From JAJFFW01 sp038531315 (GTDB lineage Bacteria; Pseudomonadota; Alphaproteobacteria; Caulobacterales; Parvularculaceae), in contig JBCBBT010000001.1 of NCBI GenBank assembly GCA_038531315.1, positions 1 through 64,000 on the forward strand: a stretch of DNA of 64,000 bases. Direction: 5' to 3'. Positions within the stretch are counted from its first letter, which is position 1; every line of letters starts with the position of its first letter. Shown here in pieces: positions 1-8,866 of the stretch. Position numbers and translations under genes: made by a program. Under the pieces are notes generated by a model. That model did no database searches. It had not been told where the DNA came from and was given only the letters and a program-made list of their open reading frames with translations.

Positions 1-1
1 C

Positions 2-679
2 GGCGCAACGATTTTGCTCCTCGCCCTGCGGCAGGAAACCGGCCGCTGGGCCGCCTATGCGGGCTTTGCGACCGGGATGGCGCTTTGGGCCTGGCACGAG
101 GTGATGTTCCTGCTTGGCTATATCAGCGGGCCGACGCGCAAGCCCTGCCCGCCGGACCTTGCGACGTGGCCGCGCTTTGTCGCTTCGGCAAAAGCGCTGA
201 TCCACCACGAACTCGCAATCGCGATCCATGCGGTCTTCATCATTGCGGTGAGCCTTCAGGCGACCAACACGGTTGCGGCGTGGACGTTTTTGCTGCTGTG
301 GGGGATGCGGCTCAGCACCAAGCTGATCGTCTTTTTCGGGGCGCCGAACATTTCCGATGAATTCCTGCCCGCCCATCTCAGCTACCTGAAATCCTATTTT
401 CAAAAACGCGCGCAGTCGCGCGTCGCGCCGCTGGCGATCCTGCTGGCGACGCTCGCCGCCGCGAGCATCATATATGCAGCGATCAGCGCGCCGGCCGGCG
501 GCTACGCCTCGCTTGGCCTCATCATGGTCGCAACGCTTGCAGGCTTGGCCATTCTCGAACACTGGGCGCTGATCTTGCCCCTGCCCGGCTTTCAGGCCGA
601 CGCGCATCTGTGGAAATGGGCGCAACGCCCGCAGCAAACCATATCAACAAAACCTGTTTCATCTGAATGGAGACGATGA
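2..679 (+). CDS. puhE: PuhE, photosynthetic complex assembly protein (5' partial)
   Basis: Membrane protein of the PuhE/DUF3623 family, which is found in photosynthesis clusters next to hemA and is linked to assembly of the photosynthetic complexes. The frame is open to the left edge, so the start codon lies outside the window; an internal TTG at 14 is not taken as the start. About 225 residues are visible, with several hydrophobic segments and the family-like stretches AWHEVMFLLGYISGP and FGAPNISDEFLP. The stop overlaps the start region of hemA, which suggests coupling. Family recognition comes from these motifs and the neighbourhood. Confidence 0.85.
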   Translation, partial: GATILLLALRQETGRWAAYAGFATGMALWAWHEVMFLLGYISGPTRKPCPPDLATWPRFVASAKALIHHELAIAIHAVFIIAVSLQATNTVAAWTFLLLWGMRLSTKLIVFFGAPNISDEFLPAHLSYLKSYFQKRAQSRVAPLAILLATLAAASIIYAAISAPAGGYASLGLIMVATLAGLAILEHWALILPLPGFQADAHLWKWAQRPQQTISTKPVSSEWRR

Positions 680-1893
680 TGAACTACGAGACGTTTTTTA
701 ATGAGGAACTGAACCGCTTGCGCGAGGACGGCAATTATCGCGTCTTCGCCGACATTAAGCGAAAAGCCGGGTCGTTCCCTTGCGCCGCCAATCACGGCGA
801 GATCGGCCCGGACAACGTCACGGTCTGGTGCTCGAACGATTATCTCGGCATGGGTCAGCACCCGAAAGTCACGGACGCCATGCACGAGGCGATCAAACAA
901 TGCGGCGCCGGCGCGGGCGGGACGCGGAATATTTCCGGTACGAACCATTATCATGTGTTGCTCGAAAGAGAGCTTGCCGATCTCCACGGCAAGGAAGCGG
1001 CGCTGATCTTTACGTCAGGCTATGTATCGAACTGGGCGGCGCTCGGCACGCTGGCGGCGCGCATTCCCGGCTGCATCGTCTATTCCGACGAACTCAACCA
1101 CGCTTCTATGATTGAGGGCATTCGCCATTCAAAAGCGACAAAGCGAATCTTCAAGCACAATGATCCGGAAGACCTTGAGCGCCTGATCCGGCTGGACGAT
1201 CCGGACGCGCCAAAGCTGATCGCTTTTGAGTCGGTGTACTCAATGGATGGCGACATCGCGCCCATCGAGGCGTTTTGCGACGTCGCGGATAAATACAACG
1301 CCATGACCTATCTCGACGAGGTCCATGCGGTCGGGCTCTATGGGCCGCGCGGCGGCGGCATCGCGGAACGCGACGGCCTGATGGACCGGTTGACCGTGAT
1401 TGAAGGCACGCTCGGCAAAGCGTTCGGCGTCCTCGGCGGGTACATCGCCGCGTCAACAGCGTTGTGCGATTACATCAGAAGCTTTGCATCCGGATTTATC
1501 TTTACAACCGCCTTGCCGCCGGCCGTCGCCGCCGGCGCGCGGGCGTCGATCCAGCATCTGAAACAAAGCCATGAGGAACGCGACGCCCAGCGTGATCGCG
1601 TCGCCAAAGTGCGTCAGAAGCTTGCAGCGATCGGCATACCGACAATGGAAAACCCGAGCCATATCGTGCCGGTGATGGTCGGCGATCCGGTAAAATGTAA
1701 ATGGATTTCCGACTGGTTGATGGCCAACCACGGCATTTATGTACAGCCGATCAACTATCCCACCGTCCCGAAAGGAACCGAACGGCTGAGAATTACGCCC
1801 TCGCCGGTCCACTCCGATGCGGACATCGATCATCTGGTCTCAGCGCTTTCCGAGATCTGGTCGCAATGCGCCCTCGCCAGAGCGGTCGCGTAA
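679..1893 (+). CDS. hemA: 5-aminolevulinate synthase
   Basis: Condenses glycine with succinyl-CoA to 5-aminolevulinate, the first step of tetrapyrrole synthesis by the Shemin route used in alphaproteobacteria. It is a PLP-dependent alpha-oxoamine synthase, and the PLP lysine lies in LGKAFGVLGGY. The N-terminus MNYETFFNEELNRL matches the family start. GGAG at 669-672 is 6 bp before this ATG. ATGs at 667 and 676 are also in frame, but 667 gives no Shine-Dalgarno and 676 is only 3 bp from it. The puhE stop (677-679) overlaps the start, so the two are probably cotranscribed. Its presence here suggests an isozyme serving bacteriochlorophyll supply. The 3' end runs into 14-bp tandem repeats. Confidence 0.95.
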   Translation: MNYETFFNEELNRLREDGNYRVFADIKRKAGSFPCAANHGEIGPDNVTVWCSNDYLGMGQHPKVTDAMHEAIKQCGAGAGGTRNISGTNHYHVLLERELADLHGKEAALIFTSGYVSNWAALGTLAARIPGCIVYSDELNHASMIEGIRHSKATKRIFKHNDPEDLERLIRLDDPDAPKLIAFESVYSMDGDIAPIEAFCDVADKYNAMTYLDEVHAVGLYGPRGGGIAERDGLMDRLTVIEGTLGKAFGVLGGYIAASTALCDYIRSFASGFIFTTALPPAVAAGARASIQHLKQSHEERDAQRDRVAKVRQKLAAIGIPTMENPSHIVPVMVGDPVKCKWISDWLMANHGIYVQPINYPTVPKGTERLRITPSPVHSDADIDHLVSALSEIWSQCALARAVA

Positions 1894-1934
1894 GAGCGGT
1901 CGCCTAGGAGCGCTCCCCTAAGAGCGCTCGCCCA
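1879..1934. repeat. four 14-bp degenerate tandem repeats at the hemA 3' end
   Basis: Units begin at 1879, 1893, 1907 and 1921, with consensus RGAGCGSTCSCSTA. The first unit covers the end of hemA and supplies most of its TAA stop. The next two units recreate TAG at 1905 and TAA at 1919. The 14-bp period is not a multiple of three, in keeping with a non-coding location. Self-complementary GAGCGCTC cores could form small hairpins in the convergent region between hemA and bciA. Confidence 0.8.
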
Positions 1935-1957
1935 AACCAAAGGCGTCGGCGTTTCCT

Positions 1958-3058
1958 TCAGAAGACCGCATGCTCGCCGCGTTCCGACACGGCGCGCCCG
2001 GCGATCAGCTTGTCATAATGATCAAACAGCGTTTGTGCACCGAATGAAGGCGTGAGCGCGCTGTTGTATGCGCCGGTTTCGGGATCAAGCGCCAGCATCG
2101 ACTCTGTCGCGTAATAATGACCGATCCGCGCCAGCTCCGCCTTTTCGCGCAGGCGCGGCGACACACCGCTCAACAGCGACAGCGCCCGGGCTATGATCTT
2201 CAACATCGCCGGCGGCACTTTCCGATATTTTGGCGCGATGCCGAGCGCTTTAAATAAATAAGCGCCTTGCTCACGCGGCGTCACCGCGTCGCCAGGCCCG
2301 CCGATCGGTAAAATCGCGTTGTGCCGCGTTTTGTCGTCAATGCACGAAACAATATAAGCAGCTAGATCGTCGTCGCTGATCGGCTTGCACGCCGTCAGGG
2401 CGCCGTCGCCAAACAGAAGATAAGGCTTTCCCGCTTTAATGCGGTCAATCTGGCCGGAGAGCGATTTGAAAAACGCCGTCGGTCTGACAATCGAATAGGT
2501 AAGACCCGATCCGATCAGCTTTTCTTCGAACGCAAGTTTCGCCTGTTGAAATGCGAGGCGCGGTTTTTGTACGCAAATCGCTGACAACAAAATCATCTGA
2601 CGGACGCGAGCGGATTTGGCGAGCCTCAGCGCATTACAGTTCGCTTCATAATCGACCCGCCAGGCGTCGGCGGCGACGCCAGTGCGCGATGCAAGACACG
2701 AAATCACCACGTCGAAACGCTCGCCCGCAAAACCGTCGGCCGCCAGCGCATCGGGATCGGTTGCAGCGGCAACCCTGACAACGGGGCCGCGCGCCCGGGC
2801 GTCGCCATCATCACCCAGCGCGACGCGGACCTCACCCGACGCGGCGCCGATGTCAGATTCTTGTCGGACAACACAGACAACGTCGTGACCGTACGCGACC
2901 AGCCTGCGCAAGACAGCGCGCCCGATTGTGCCGGTGGCGCCGAGCAGCAAAACCCGGCCGCCGCCACCCGACTTTACCGCGTCAGACCATTTAGCGTCAG
3001 GCTCGACGGTACCAGATGCGACCGTGCTCTTGTCTCGGTTTGAAGGCGTCGTCTCCAT
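1958..3058 (-). CDS. bciA: divinyl (proto)chlorophyllide 8-vinyl reductase, BciA type
   Basis: NAD(P)H-dependent reduction of the C8 vinyl group of chlorophyll precursors. The N-terminal half is an atypical short-chain dehydrogenase/NmrA fold with the nucleotide-binding motif GATGTIG near residues 41-47. The C-terminal part carries RIGHYYATESML and LTPSFGAQTLFDHY, typical of BciA rather than of the unrelated BchJ or the ferredoxin-dependent BciB. About 30 residues ahead of the Rossmann domain are low-complexity. The gene sits 108 bp past pufM, after a terminator-like hairpin, and so may have its own promoter or depend on readthrough from puf. It converges with hemA. Confidence 0.87.
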   Translation of the reverse strand: METTPSNRDKSTVASGTVEPDAKWSDAVKSGGGGRVLLLGATGTIGRAVLRRLVAYGHDVVCVVRQESDIGAASGEVRVALGDDGDARARGPVVRVAAATDPDALAADGFAGERFDVVISCLASRTGVAADAWRVDYEANCNALRLAKSARVRQMILLSAICVQKPRLAFQQAKLAFEEKLIGSGLTYSIVRPTAFFKSLSGQIDRIKAGKPYLLFGDGALTACKPISDDDLAAYIVSCIDDKTRHNAILPIGGPGDAVTPREQGAYLFKALGIAPKYRKVPPAMLKIIARALSLLSGVSPRLREKAELARIGHYYATESMLALDPETGAYNSALTPSFGAQTLFDHYDKLIAGRAVSERGEHAVF

Positions 3059-3100
3059 GCAAGCGCTTTTAGGGAATTACGCCGCGTCCCGCCATATCAG

Positions 3101-3141
3101 GCAAAAAGAATCCCGCACCGGCGATGAACGCCGATGCGGGA
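3101..3141 (-). terminator. intrinsic terminator of the puf operon
   Basis: On the - strand a stem TCCCGCA...TGCGGGA (3111-3141), extended inward by CGGCG/CGCCG after one mismatch, has a short loop and is followed by TTCTTTTT (3101-3108). It lies 26 bp after the pufM stop and before bciA. It should end or weaken the crt-bch-puf transcript and could protect the pufLM 3' end. Confidence 0.8.
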
Positions 3142-3166
3142 GACTTGGGGTCTAAATGTTCGCCAG

Positions 3167-4090
3167 CTAGAAGCGGGCGAACCCATTATCGGCGCCCCAC
3201 AGGAACCAGTTCTCAACAACCGTTCCGGTTAGCAGGATGCCGATGCCGCCGGTGATGGGGCACAGGATCGCAAACCACCACGCCCAGCGGTGGATCGATT
3301 CCATTGACGCATTGAATCCCATCGTCCAGCGCCAAAACAGACCGGCGCGCTCCGAAGCGGTGCCGCGGTCATAAATTTGTTCAATCTCACGTTCGCCGCC
3401 ATAACGACCAACCGCCAGAATGGTGGCGCCATGCATCGCGAACAACAGCGCCGATCCGTACAGGAAGACAATCGAGAGCATGTGGAACGGATTGTAGAAA
3501 AGGTTCCCGTAATTCAACGACAGATTATTGGTCCAGTCGAGATGCGGGAAGATGCCGAACGGCACCGCCTCGCTCCAGGTGCCCATCATCAGGGGGCGAA
3601 TGAAGCCGCAAACAAGATACAGCCAGATCGCGGCGGCGAACGCCCATGCGATATGCGTACCCATATTCAGCTGGATCGCCCGTCGATAAGTCCGGATCCA
3701 CCATAATATGATCGCCAGAGTCAGGAACATGCCGGCCATCATCCACCAACCGCCTTCATTCAGCGGCGGAAACGGGTTGAGCCCATGTTCAGGGAGCGGC
3801 GGCTCCAGCGCCAGCCAGGGCAGCTGACCGGCGAATTTGACCGGATCCCAGCCGACGCTGGCCCACATGTTGAGACCAATAATCTCGATTGCAAACAATC
3901 CGGAAAGCAAGGCGCCGATGCCGGTCCAGCCGAGATATATCGGACCGATCTGCGCATCGCCAAGTTTGCCCAGCCAGGCGCTGAATATTTTCAGATGATC
4001 GCGCGACCAATCATCCTTGGGCAATTCGACGCCGGGCTCGTAATGACCCCGCACCTGAATTTGCGTCAGAAGATTCTGATAGTCTACCAT
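3167..4090 (-). CDS. pufM: photosynthetic reaction centre M subunit
   Basis: M chain of the type II reaction centre: five transmembrane helices binding bacteriochlorophyll, bacteriopheophytin, non-haem iron and QA. Seen are the start MVDYQNLLTQIQVRG, the helix with NPFHMLSIVFLYGSALLFAM and HGATILAVGRYGGERE, and the C-terminal ESIHRWAWWFA. The length, 307 residues, is usual. The start at 4090 is chosen because family members begin MxxYQN; an in-frame extension to 4156 would overlap pufL. There is no long PufC-binding tail, and no pufC or pufX follows. It is the last gene before the operon terminator. Confidence 0.97.
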   Translation of the reverse strand: MVDYQNLLTQIQVRGHYEPGVELPKDDWSRDHLKIFSAWLGKLGDAQIGPIYLGWTGIGALLSGLFAIEIIGLNMWASVGWDPVKFAGQLPWLALEPPLPEHGLNPFPPLNEGGWWMMAGMFLTLAIILWWIRTYRRAIQLNMGTHIAWAFAAAIWLYLVCGFIRPLMMGTWSEAVPFGIFPHLDWTNNLSLNYGNLFYNPFHMLSIVFLYGSALLFAMHGATILAVGRYGGEREIEQIYDRGTASERAGLFWRWTMGFNASMESIHRWAWWFAILCPITGGIGILLTGTVVENWFLWGADNGFARF

Positions 4091-4103
4091 GGTCAGTCGG
4101 TCC

Positions 4104-4937
4104 TTACCCGTTCCAGTTCCAGATGGGCAGATTTTTCCAACCATCCCACCATTCAATCCATGAGCCTTTGTAGAATGGCCCGCTAATCACGATACAAACC
4201 GCGCTCCAGAAACCAGCGTTCAGCGCCAGGAATAATCCGAGACGGTGAATGCCGATGGTGCCGATCGAGTACCCCATGAAGTCCCGAAAAAACGTGTTTT
4301 CGTGCTCAGGCGCTTTGACGACTTTGCCGCGGCCGGGATTTGTGGCCGACAAGATGGCGCCGCCGTGCAGCGCCAGCGCGAAGGTCGTGATGAAGAAGAA
4401 AGTAATCGCCACCATATGGGCGGGATTGTAATGGAAGTTCCCATACTGATATCCGGTATAGGATACCCAATCGAGGTGGCTCATGATGCCGTAGGGAAAG
4501 CCGTGCCCCCATGCGCCCATCAGGACGGGGCGGATGACGACGAGCGTGACATAAGCGAAGATCGCCACGCCAAAGGCAAACGGCACATGATAACCCATGC
4601 CGAGCTTGCGACAGATTTCAACTTCGCGCAGCGCCCAGGAGCCAAAGGCGCCGATCGCGCAGAATGTGATGATTTGCCAGAGCCCGCCTTCCGCCATCGG
4701 CGCCAGCGCCAGCCCATAACTCAGGTCAGGCGGATCGATGCTGATCAGCCAGGGGTTCCAGGTGTCTTCCATGGCCGCGCCCCAGAAGATCAACGCCGTA
4801 CCCAGCAAGGCGAAGAAAGCGGTCGTGACGCCGAAAAAACCGACGTAAAACGGCCCTAACCAGAAATCAAAAAGGTCGCCGCCGATCAGCGTGCCGCCTC
4901 GAACGCGATACTTTCGCTCAAAACTCAATAACGCCAT
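4104..4937 (-). CDS. pufL: photosynthetic reaction centre L subunit
   Basis: L chain of the type II reaction centre, the partner of PufM, binding the active-branch cofactors and QB. It is 277 residues long, with the typical N-terminus ALLSFERKYRVRGGTL and the segments GFPYGIMSHLDWVSY, NPAHMVAITFFFITTFALAL and HGGAILSATNPGRGK that supply bacteriochlorophyll and iron ligands. It ends in WNWNG as in other purple bacteria. It is separated from pufA by 124 bp holding a strong hairpin, and pufM follows after 13 bp. Confidence 0.98.
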   Translation of the reverse strand: MALLSFERKYRVRGGTLIGGDLFDFWLGPFYVGFFGVTTAFFALLGTALIFWGAAMEDTWNPWLISIDPPDLSYGLALAPMAEGGLWQIITFCAIGAFGSWALREVEICRKLGMGYHVPFAFGVAIFAYVTLVVIRPVLMGAWGHGFPYGIMSHLDWVSYTGYQYGNFHYNPAHMVAITFFFITTFALALHGGAILSATNPGRGKVVKAPEHENTFFRDFMGYSIGTIGIHRLGLFLALNAGFWSAVCIVISGPFYKGSWIEWWDGWKNLPIWNWNG

Positions 4938-5023
4938 TTATCAATTCCTTTTCGATAGGCGTGGGACCCGCTCTTTTCTGGCGCGCGCGTCGAATGCCAT
5001 CATTAAATCGAATGTTTTGATGT

Positions 5024-5055
5024 GAAGCCGGCGACGCGAATGCGCCGCCGACTTC
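5024..5055 (-). promoter_or_regulatory. pufA-pufL intercistronic RNA hairpin
   Basis: On the - strand, 13-bp arms (5043-5055 with 5024-5036) pair with two G-U wobbles around a six-base loop, starting 7 bp after the pufA stop. In Rhodobacter a hairpin at this place blocks 3' exonuclease decay and keeps pufBA mRNA more abundant than pufLM, giving excess LH1 over reaction centres. The same role is inferred here. There is no U-tract, so simple termination is less likely. Confidence 0.75.
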
Positions 5056-5061
5056 ATTTGG

Positions 5062-5244
5062 TCAGGATGGCCTGGAAATAGTTTCCGTCTGGACCGACGA
5101 TGTCGTCCAGCTGGTGCCATTAAGCCAGTTGTATCTCTCGGTGCTGAGCAAAATGAAGTGAATCGTAAATGCCAACACAGCGAGGAATACGTGAAGTCCA
5201 ATGATCGCTCTGCGAACATCGAACATCAACCAGATTCTCCACAT
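5062..5244 (-). CDS. pufA: light-harvesting complex 1 alpha subunit
   Basis: Single-span LH1 alpha apoprotein of 60 residues. The N-terminal MWRIWLMFDVRRAIIGLH, the bacteriochlorophyll-ligating His in LAFTIHFILLST and the following RYNWL are family hallmarks. GGAG lies a suitable distance upstream of the ATG at 5244. It follows pufB after 74 bp that can fold into a bulged hairpin (5267-5273 with 5307-5313, 5282-5287 with 5293-5298). The C-terminal tail is polar and Ser/Thr-rich. Confidence 0.96.
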   Translation of the reverse strand: MWRIWLMFDVRRAIIGLHVFLAVLAFTIHFILLSTERYNWLNGTSWTTSSVQTETISRPS

Positions 5245-5318
5245 GGTTTAAGTCTCCAATTGGTAATAAGAAGGTCGTTCTGAAACCATTTCGGTTTCTT
5301 TACGGACTTCTTATGTTC

Positions 5319-5477
5319 CTACATGAACCAAGGGCGGTAGATCCACATCAAAAGATGGGCTACCACCGCGATGCCAGTATAAACACCTGTCAACATGACA
5401 ATGTATTTATGAATGGATTGCGCTTCTTCAGGGGATATACCCGCCGGAGAACCGCCACCGCCTTCAGTCACTGACAT
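5319..5477 (-). CDS. pufB: light-harvesting complex 1 beta subunit
   Basis: 52-residue LH1 beta apoprotein, found by direct translation. It begins MSVTEGGGGSPAGISPEEAQ and contains the His pair typical of beta chains (IHKYIV and VVAHLLMW), ending WIYRPWFM. The distal His binds bacteriochlorophyll. A strong GGAGG lies just upstream of the ATG at 5477. It precedes pufA in the usual pufBALM order. The Gly-rich N-terminal stretch is longer than a minimal beta subunit. Confidence 0.96.
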   Translation of the reverse strand: MSVTEGGGGSPAGISPEEAQSIHKYIVMLTGVYTGIAVVAHLLMWIYRPWFM

Positions 5478-5570
5478 TTCTGCCTCCTTTCTTTGACCAA
5501 TGGCCTTCGCCGCCGTTAACCCCGCGACTCCGGGCTTTTTGACGGTCGCCCGCCAAAAATCTGGGATTGG

Positions 5571-5789
5571 CTACCGTCCCGAAAACACCCACGGGATAAC
5601 GCTGTGCGCCATATTGGCGGCGTCATGAAAAATCGTTCTGTATACTGTTTTCTCTGCTCGCTTGGGCAGCAAAAACCGGATTACGGCCGCGATAAGAAAA
5701 ATCGGATAGAGCGCGAAGAAATACGCTCTGTATTCGACGCTCTCACCGACATGGAGCGCCTGTTTTTCGCTCAACAAGACGTTTGTCAT
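5571..5789 (-). CDS. pufQ: PufQ protein
   Basis: 72-residue protein with one transmembrane segment (about residues 23-42, FFALYPIFLIAAVIRFLLP) preceded by VEYRAYF, matching the small PufQ family. PufQ sits upstream of pufB and has been implicated in bacteriochlorophyll intermediate handling. A GGAGAGGAAACG region precedes the ATG at 5789, and bchZ ends 21 bp upstream. Identification rests on size, topology, motif and position. Confidence 0.85.
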   Translation of the reverse strand: MTNVLLSEKQALHVGESVEYRAYFFALYPIFLIAAVIRFLLPKRAEKTVYRTIFHDAANMAHSVIPWVFSGR

Positions 5790-5809
5790 CGTTTCCTCTC
5801 CTTGCCTCG

Positions 5810-7267
5810 CTATGCCGCGTTCATTGTTTTCAGCGCCTCATGGCTCTGTTCGACGCGGGCTGCGGTAATTTCAGGCTCGCCAAGCGTGCGCGCCCTGGTC
5901 TCCGCATGCTCGCGCAGTCTTTTTGCAGCGGAGATCCTTGTCAGAACCGGGTAATTTTCGACGCACGCATCGAGCGTGCGGCTGGCGTCATGGGCCCAGG
6001 GCAATTGCGCGACCACGCGCGCGGGCGTCGCCTCGACTTTGTCGAGGTCGGTTCCCAGGGGCAGAATATGAAACAGCGCGTCGAACAACGCGTTGCAATA
6101 TTCCTGGACGATATAGGCGGCGCCGGCGTATCCCATGAAGGGCGTGCCGGTGTGCCGGCGAATGACCGCGCCCGGAAATGACGCCGGTATGAATTGCGAT
6201 CGCGCGCCCGCCTCCTGCATATACATGCGCTCATTGAAACTGCCGAAAACCACAAAGGGCGCATTGTCGTTGATCGTCTGGCGCACCAGATCGTTATCGG
6301 GTTTCTTTCCGGCGCAACGTGAAACCGCAAAGACGCAGGGCAGCCCGAGATCATTTTCCAGAAAATTGCGAACGCCGCGCGCATAGGTCTCGTTGGCCGC
6401 GATGGCGAAATTTGCCGTGCCGAAAAAGTCTTGCGTCACCGAGCGCCACAAATCCCACAAGGGTTTGATGGTCGTGTGCTTTTCCTTTTCGATAAAAGGC
6501 TCCGCATCAAGACCGGTCAATTCGGCCAGTTTGCGCAAAAACCTGGTTGTCGAGTGCAACCCGATCGGCGCCTGCAGATAGGGCGCGTCAAGCGCCTCGC
6601 AGAGCGATCGGCCAAACTCACGGTAAAGACAGATATTGACGTCGGCGTTAATCAGCTGGCGCACGTCGGCGACGTGACTGCCGAGCGGGAAGACCATATT
6701 GATTTTGGCGCCGACGCCTTCGACCAGCCGTCTTATCTCGTGCAGATCCGAGGCCATGTTAAAGACGCCATAACTTGGCCCGATGATATTGACGGTTGGC
6801 GGCTCGCCGTCCTTGCGCTTTTTCTTTTTCGGATCGCGGCCCTTGGTCTGACCGAACTCCGACCAAAGCCAGAGCATTGCGCGGTCAGCGCTTTGCCACT
6901 GATCCTCGTCGATGGTGCGCGGCAGGAAGCGCTGAATATTAGCGCCTTCGGGCGTCACCCCGCCGCCGATCATCTCTGCAATCGACCCGGTCACGACAAC
7001 AGCCGGCAAGGCCGGGTCGAGCGCGGCCCGCGCGCGCTTCATGGCGTTTTCAGTGCCATGCTGGCCCAGCTCTTCTTCGCCAAGGCCGGTGACGACAATC
7101 GGCAATTCATGGGGCGGCAATGCATCCGTATAATGAAGAACAGACGTGACCGGCAGATTTTCGCATCCGACCGGACCGTCGATCACCACCTGGAGGCCCT
7201 TGATGGCGGTGAAGACGTAGACCGATCCCCAATAGCCGCCCGCTCTGTCATGATCCTGGATCAGCAT
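5810..7267 (-). CDS. bchZ: chlorophyllide a reductase subunit Z
   Basis: Subunit of chlorophyllide a oxidoreductase (BchXYZ), which reduces the C7-C8 bond of ring B and commits the pathway to bacteriochlorophyll. Nitrogenase NifK-like fold, 485 residues. N-terminal DHDRAGGYWGSVYVFTAIKG and GPVGCENLPVTSVLHYTDA hold the conserved Cys region of the catalytic BchYZ component. The start codon overlaps the last codons of bchY by 7 bp, so translation is probably coupled. pufQ follows closely, linking pigment and apoprotein expression. Confidence 0.97.
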   Translation of the reverse strand: MLIQDHDRAGGYWGSVYVFTAIKGLQVVIDGPVGCENLPVTSVLHYTDALPPHELPIVVTGLGEEELGQHGTENAMKRARAALDPALPAVVVTGSIAEMIGGGVTPEGANIQRFLPRTIDEDQWQSADRAMLWLWSEFGQTKGRDPKKKKRKDGEPPTVNIIGPSYGVFNMASDLHEIRRLVEGVGAKINMVFPLGSHVADVRQLINADVNICLYREFGRSLCEALDAPYLQAPIGLHSTTRFLRKLAELTGLDAEPFIEKEKHTTIKPLWDLWRSVTQDFFGTANFAIAANETYARGVRNFLENDLGLPCVFAVSRCAGKKPDNDLVRQTINDNAPFVVFGSFNERMYMQEAGARSQFIPASFPGAVIRRHTGTPFMGYAGAAYIVQEYCNALFDALFHILPLGTDLDKVEATPARVVAQLPWAHDASRTLDACVENYPVLTRISAAKRLREHAETRARTLGEPEITAARVEQSHEALKTMNAA

Positions 7268-8859
7268 CCGACCGGCGCCTCCAGATCCGCATTGCGTTTG
7301 GCCTGAATATCGAGCTTGCGCTGTTGTTTTTTGCGAAACTCGCTCCGAACGTCCGGCGTTTGCTCCCAGACGCCGGCCCGGTCGCCCTCGCCGACGCCCT
7401 CAAAGAAGGCGCGCATTTCATCAAAGCGGGCCTTGTTGGCGATCGCCGCATTGACAACCTGCGCCAGCGATGCGGCGCCCGCCGGCCCCATCAACGGACG
7501 GGCCGAAATCAGATTGGTAAAATATAGCGCCGGCGTTGCGGTTTCTTTTGCCTTCTGAACGACCGGCGTCGTGCCGATGGCGAGATCGGGCTTGAACTCA
7601 TGCAACGCGGCGAGATCGTCCTCAAGCGAGGCGCGATATTGAATGCGCACGCCTTTGGCTTCAAGCCATTCGCGGTCCGGATCGGACCATGTCGTCCGGG
7701 GACACGCCGTACCGACATACCGCAGATCGGCGCCGGACTCGACCAGCAACCGCGCCACCAACAACTCCGATCCTTCGTATCCGGATAAAGTGATCCGTCC
7801 CTTGACCGGCGCGGCCGCAAGGGCGGCCGAAATCGCCGGCAGAAATGTATTCTTCGCTGCATCGACAGCCGGTTGCGCAACGCCGCACGCCTCGCCGATC
7901 GCCGACAACCACGCCGCCGCCCCGTCAACCCCGACCGGCGCCGAGCCGACGATCGGGCGGCCCGCCGCCTCAAACTCCCGCACTGAAGCTGTGTAAAACG
8001 GATGGATCGCCGCCACCGCCGCACCGTCGAGCGCCGTATAAAGCTCGCGCCATTCGCGCGTCGGCACGACAGCGCCGGCGGCGAGGCCCATCGGCCGCAA
8101 CATCTGATCGACGCCAATCGGATCGGCGGGAAACATCTCACCCAGCATCGTGACCGTCGGGAGCCCCGCATCCGGCGCCGGCGCGCGCTGAACCGGTCCA
8201 TTTTCGGCCTCGAGGCGCGCATAGTTCAACATCGCGCCCGCCAGGATATCCTTGGCTTCCGCATGGGTCGGCACGCCGAACCCCGGCACGTCGATCCCGA
8301 TAATCCGTACGCCGTTTTTATTCTTCGGCAACAAACGCAATGGAACGCCAGAGGCCGTCGGCACGCAAAGGTTGGTCACCACAACCGCATCGTATTTTTC
8401 AGGATCGGCGATATCGTCGACGGCGTCCTTGATGTCTTCAAAGAGCTTGCCCGTCACAAGAGTTTCGGAATTGAACGGCACATACCCGACGGAGCGCTTT
8501 GCGCCGTAAAAGTGCGATGTGAAAGTCAGACCGTAAACGCAGCACGCCGAGCCCGACAGGATTGTCGCGGTGCGCTTCATACGCAAACCGACGCGCAATG
8601 AGCCAAACGCCGGACACATGCTCTGCGGCTGATCATGCGGCCCGACGGGATAGTCTTTTGCATATTGATCAAGCACGTCGGATTGACCGGCGGCCTTCGC
8701 AGCCGCGCGCATCTCAGCGGCGCCGCCATGGCACCCAGCGCTCGTCTCCGCGGCGTCGCTACTAATATTTTCTGTATACGCATTACTCAACGCCTCTTGC
8801 GACGCCGGCGCATCGCTGCGCGCGTTCTGGTCGTCGAGCGTGTTGATAAGTTCGGTCAC
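7261..8859 (-). CDS. bchY: chlorophyllide a reductase subunit Y
   Basis: NifD-like subunit of the BchXYZ reductase, forming the catalytic heterotetramer with BchZ. Conserved Cys appear in PQSMCPAFGSLRVGLR and GSACCVYGLTFTSHFYGAKR. The frame is open back to 8955, but no ATG is available and that stretch overlaps bchX. The GTG at 8859, with GAGGAAA inside the bchX end, is the most likely start and gives 532 residues. The exact start is uncertain because the first ~70 residues (Ala/Asp/Ser-rich) are poorly conserved. Confidence 0.93.
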   Translation of the reverse strand: MTELINTLDDQNARSDAPASQEALSNAYTENISSDAAETSAGCHGGAAEMRAAAKAAGQSDVLDQYAKDYPVGPHDQPQSMCPAFGSLRVGLRMKRTATILSGSACCVYGLTFTSHFYGAKRSVGYVPFNSETLVTGKLFEDIKDAVDDIADPEKYDAVVVTNLCVPTASGVPLRLLPKNKNGVRIIGIDVPGFGVPTHAEAKDILAGAMLNYARLEAENGPVQRAPAPDAGLPTVTMLGEMFPADPIGVDQMLRPMGLAAGAVVPTREWRELYTALDGAAVAAIHPFYTASVREFEAAGRPIVGSAPVGVDGAAAWLSAIGEACGVAQPAVDAAKNTFLPAISAALAAAPVKGRITLSGYEGSELLVARLLVESGADLRYVGTACPRTTWSDPDREWLEAKGVRIQYRASLEDDLAALHEFKPDLAIGTTPVVQKAKETATPALYFTNLISARPLMGPAGAASLAQVVNAAIANKARFDEMRAFFEGVGEGDRAGVWEQTPDVRSEFRKKQQRKLDIQAKRNADLEAPVGC

Positions 8860-8866
8860 GACGGCG

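Noticed and set aside
3059..3166. pufC or pufX after pufM
   Set aside because: Only a terminator and 108 bp lie between pufM and bciA; no haem motif or small membrane frame is present.
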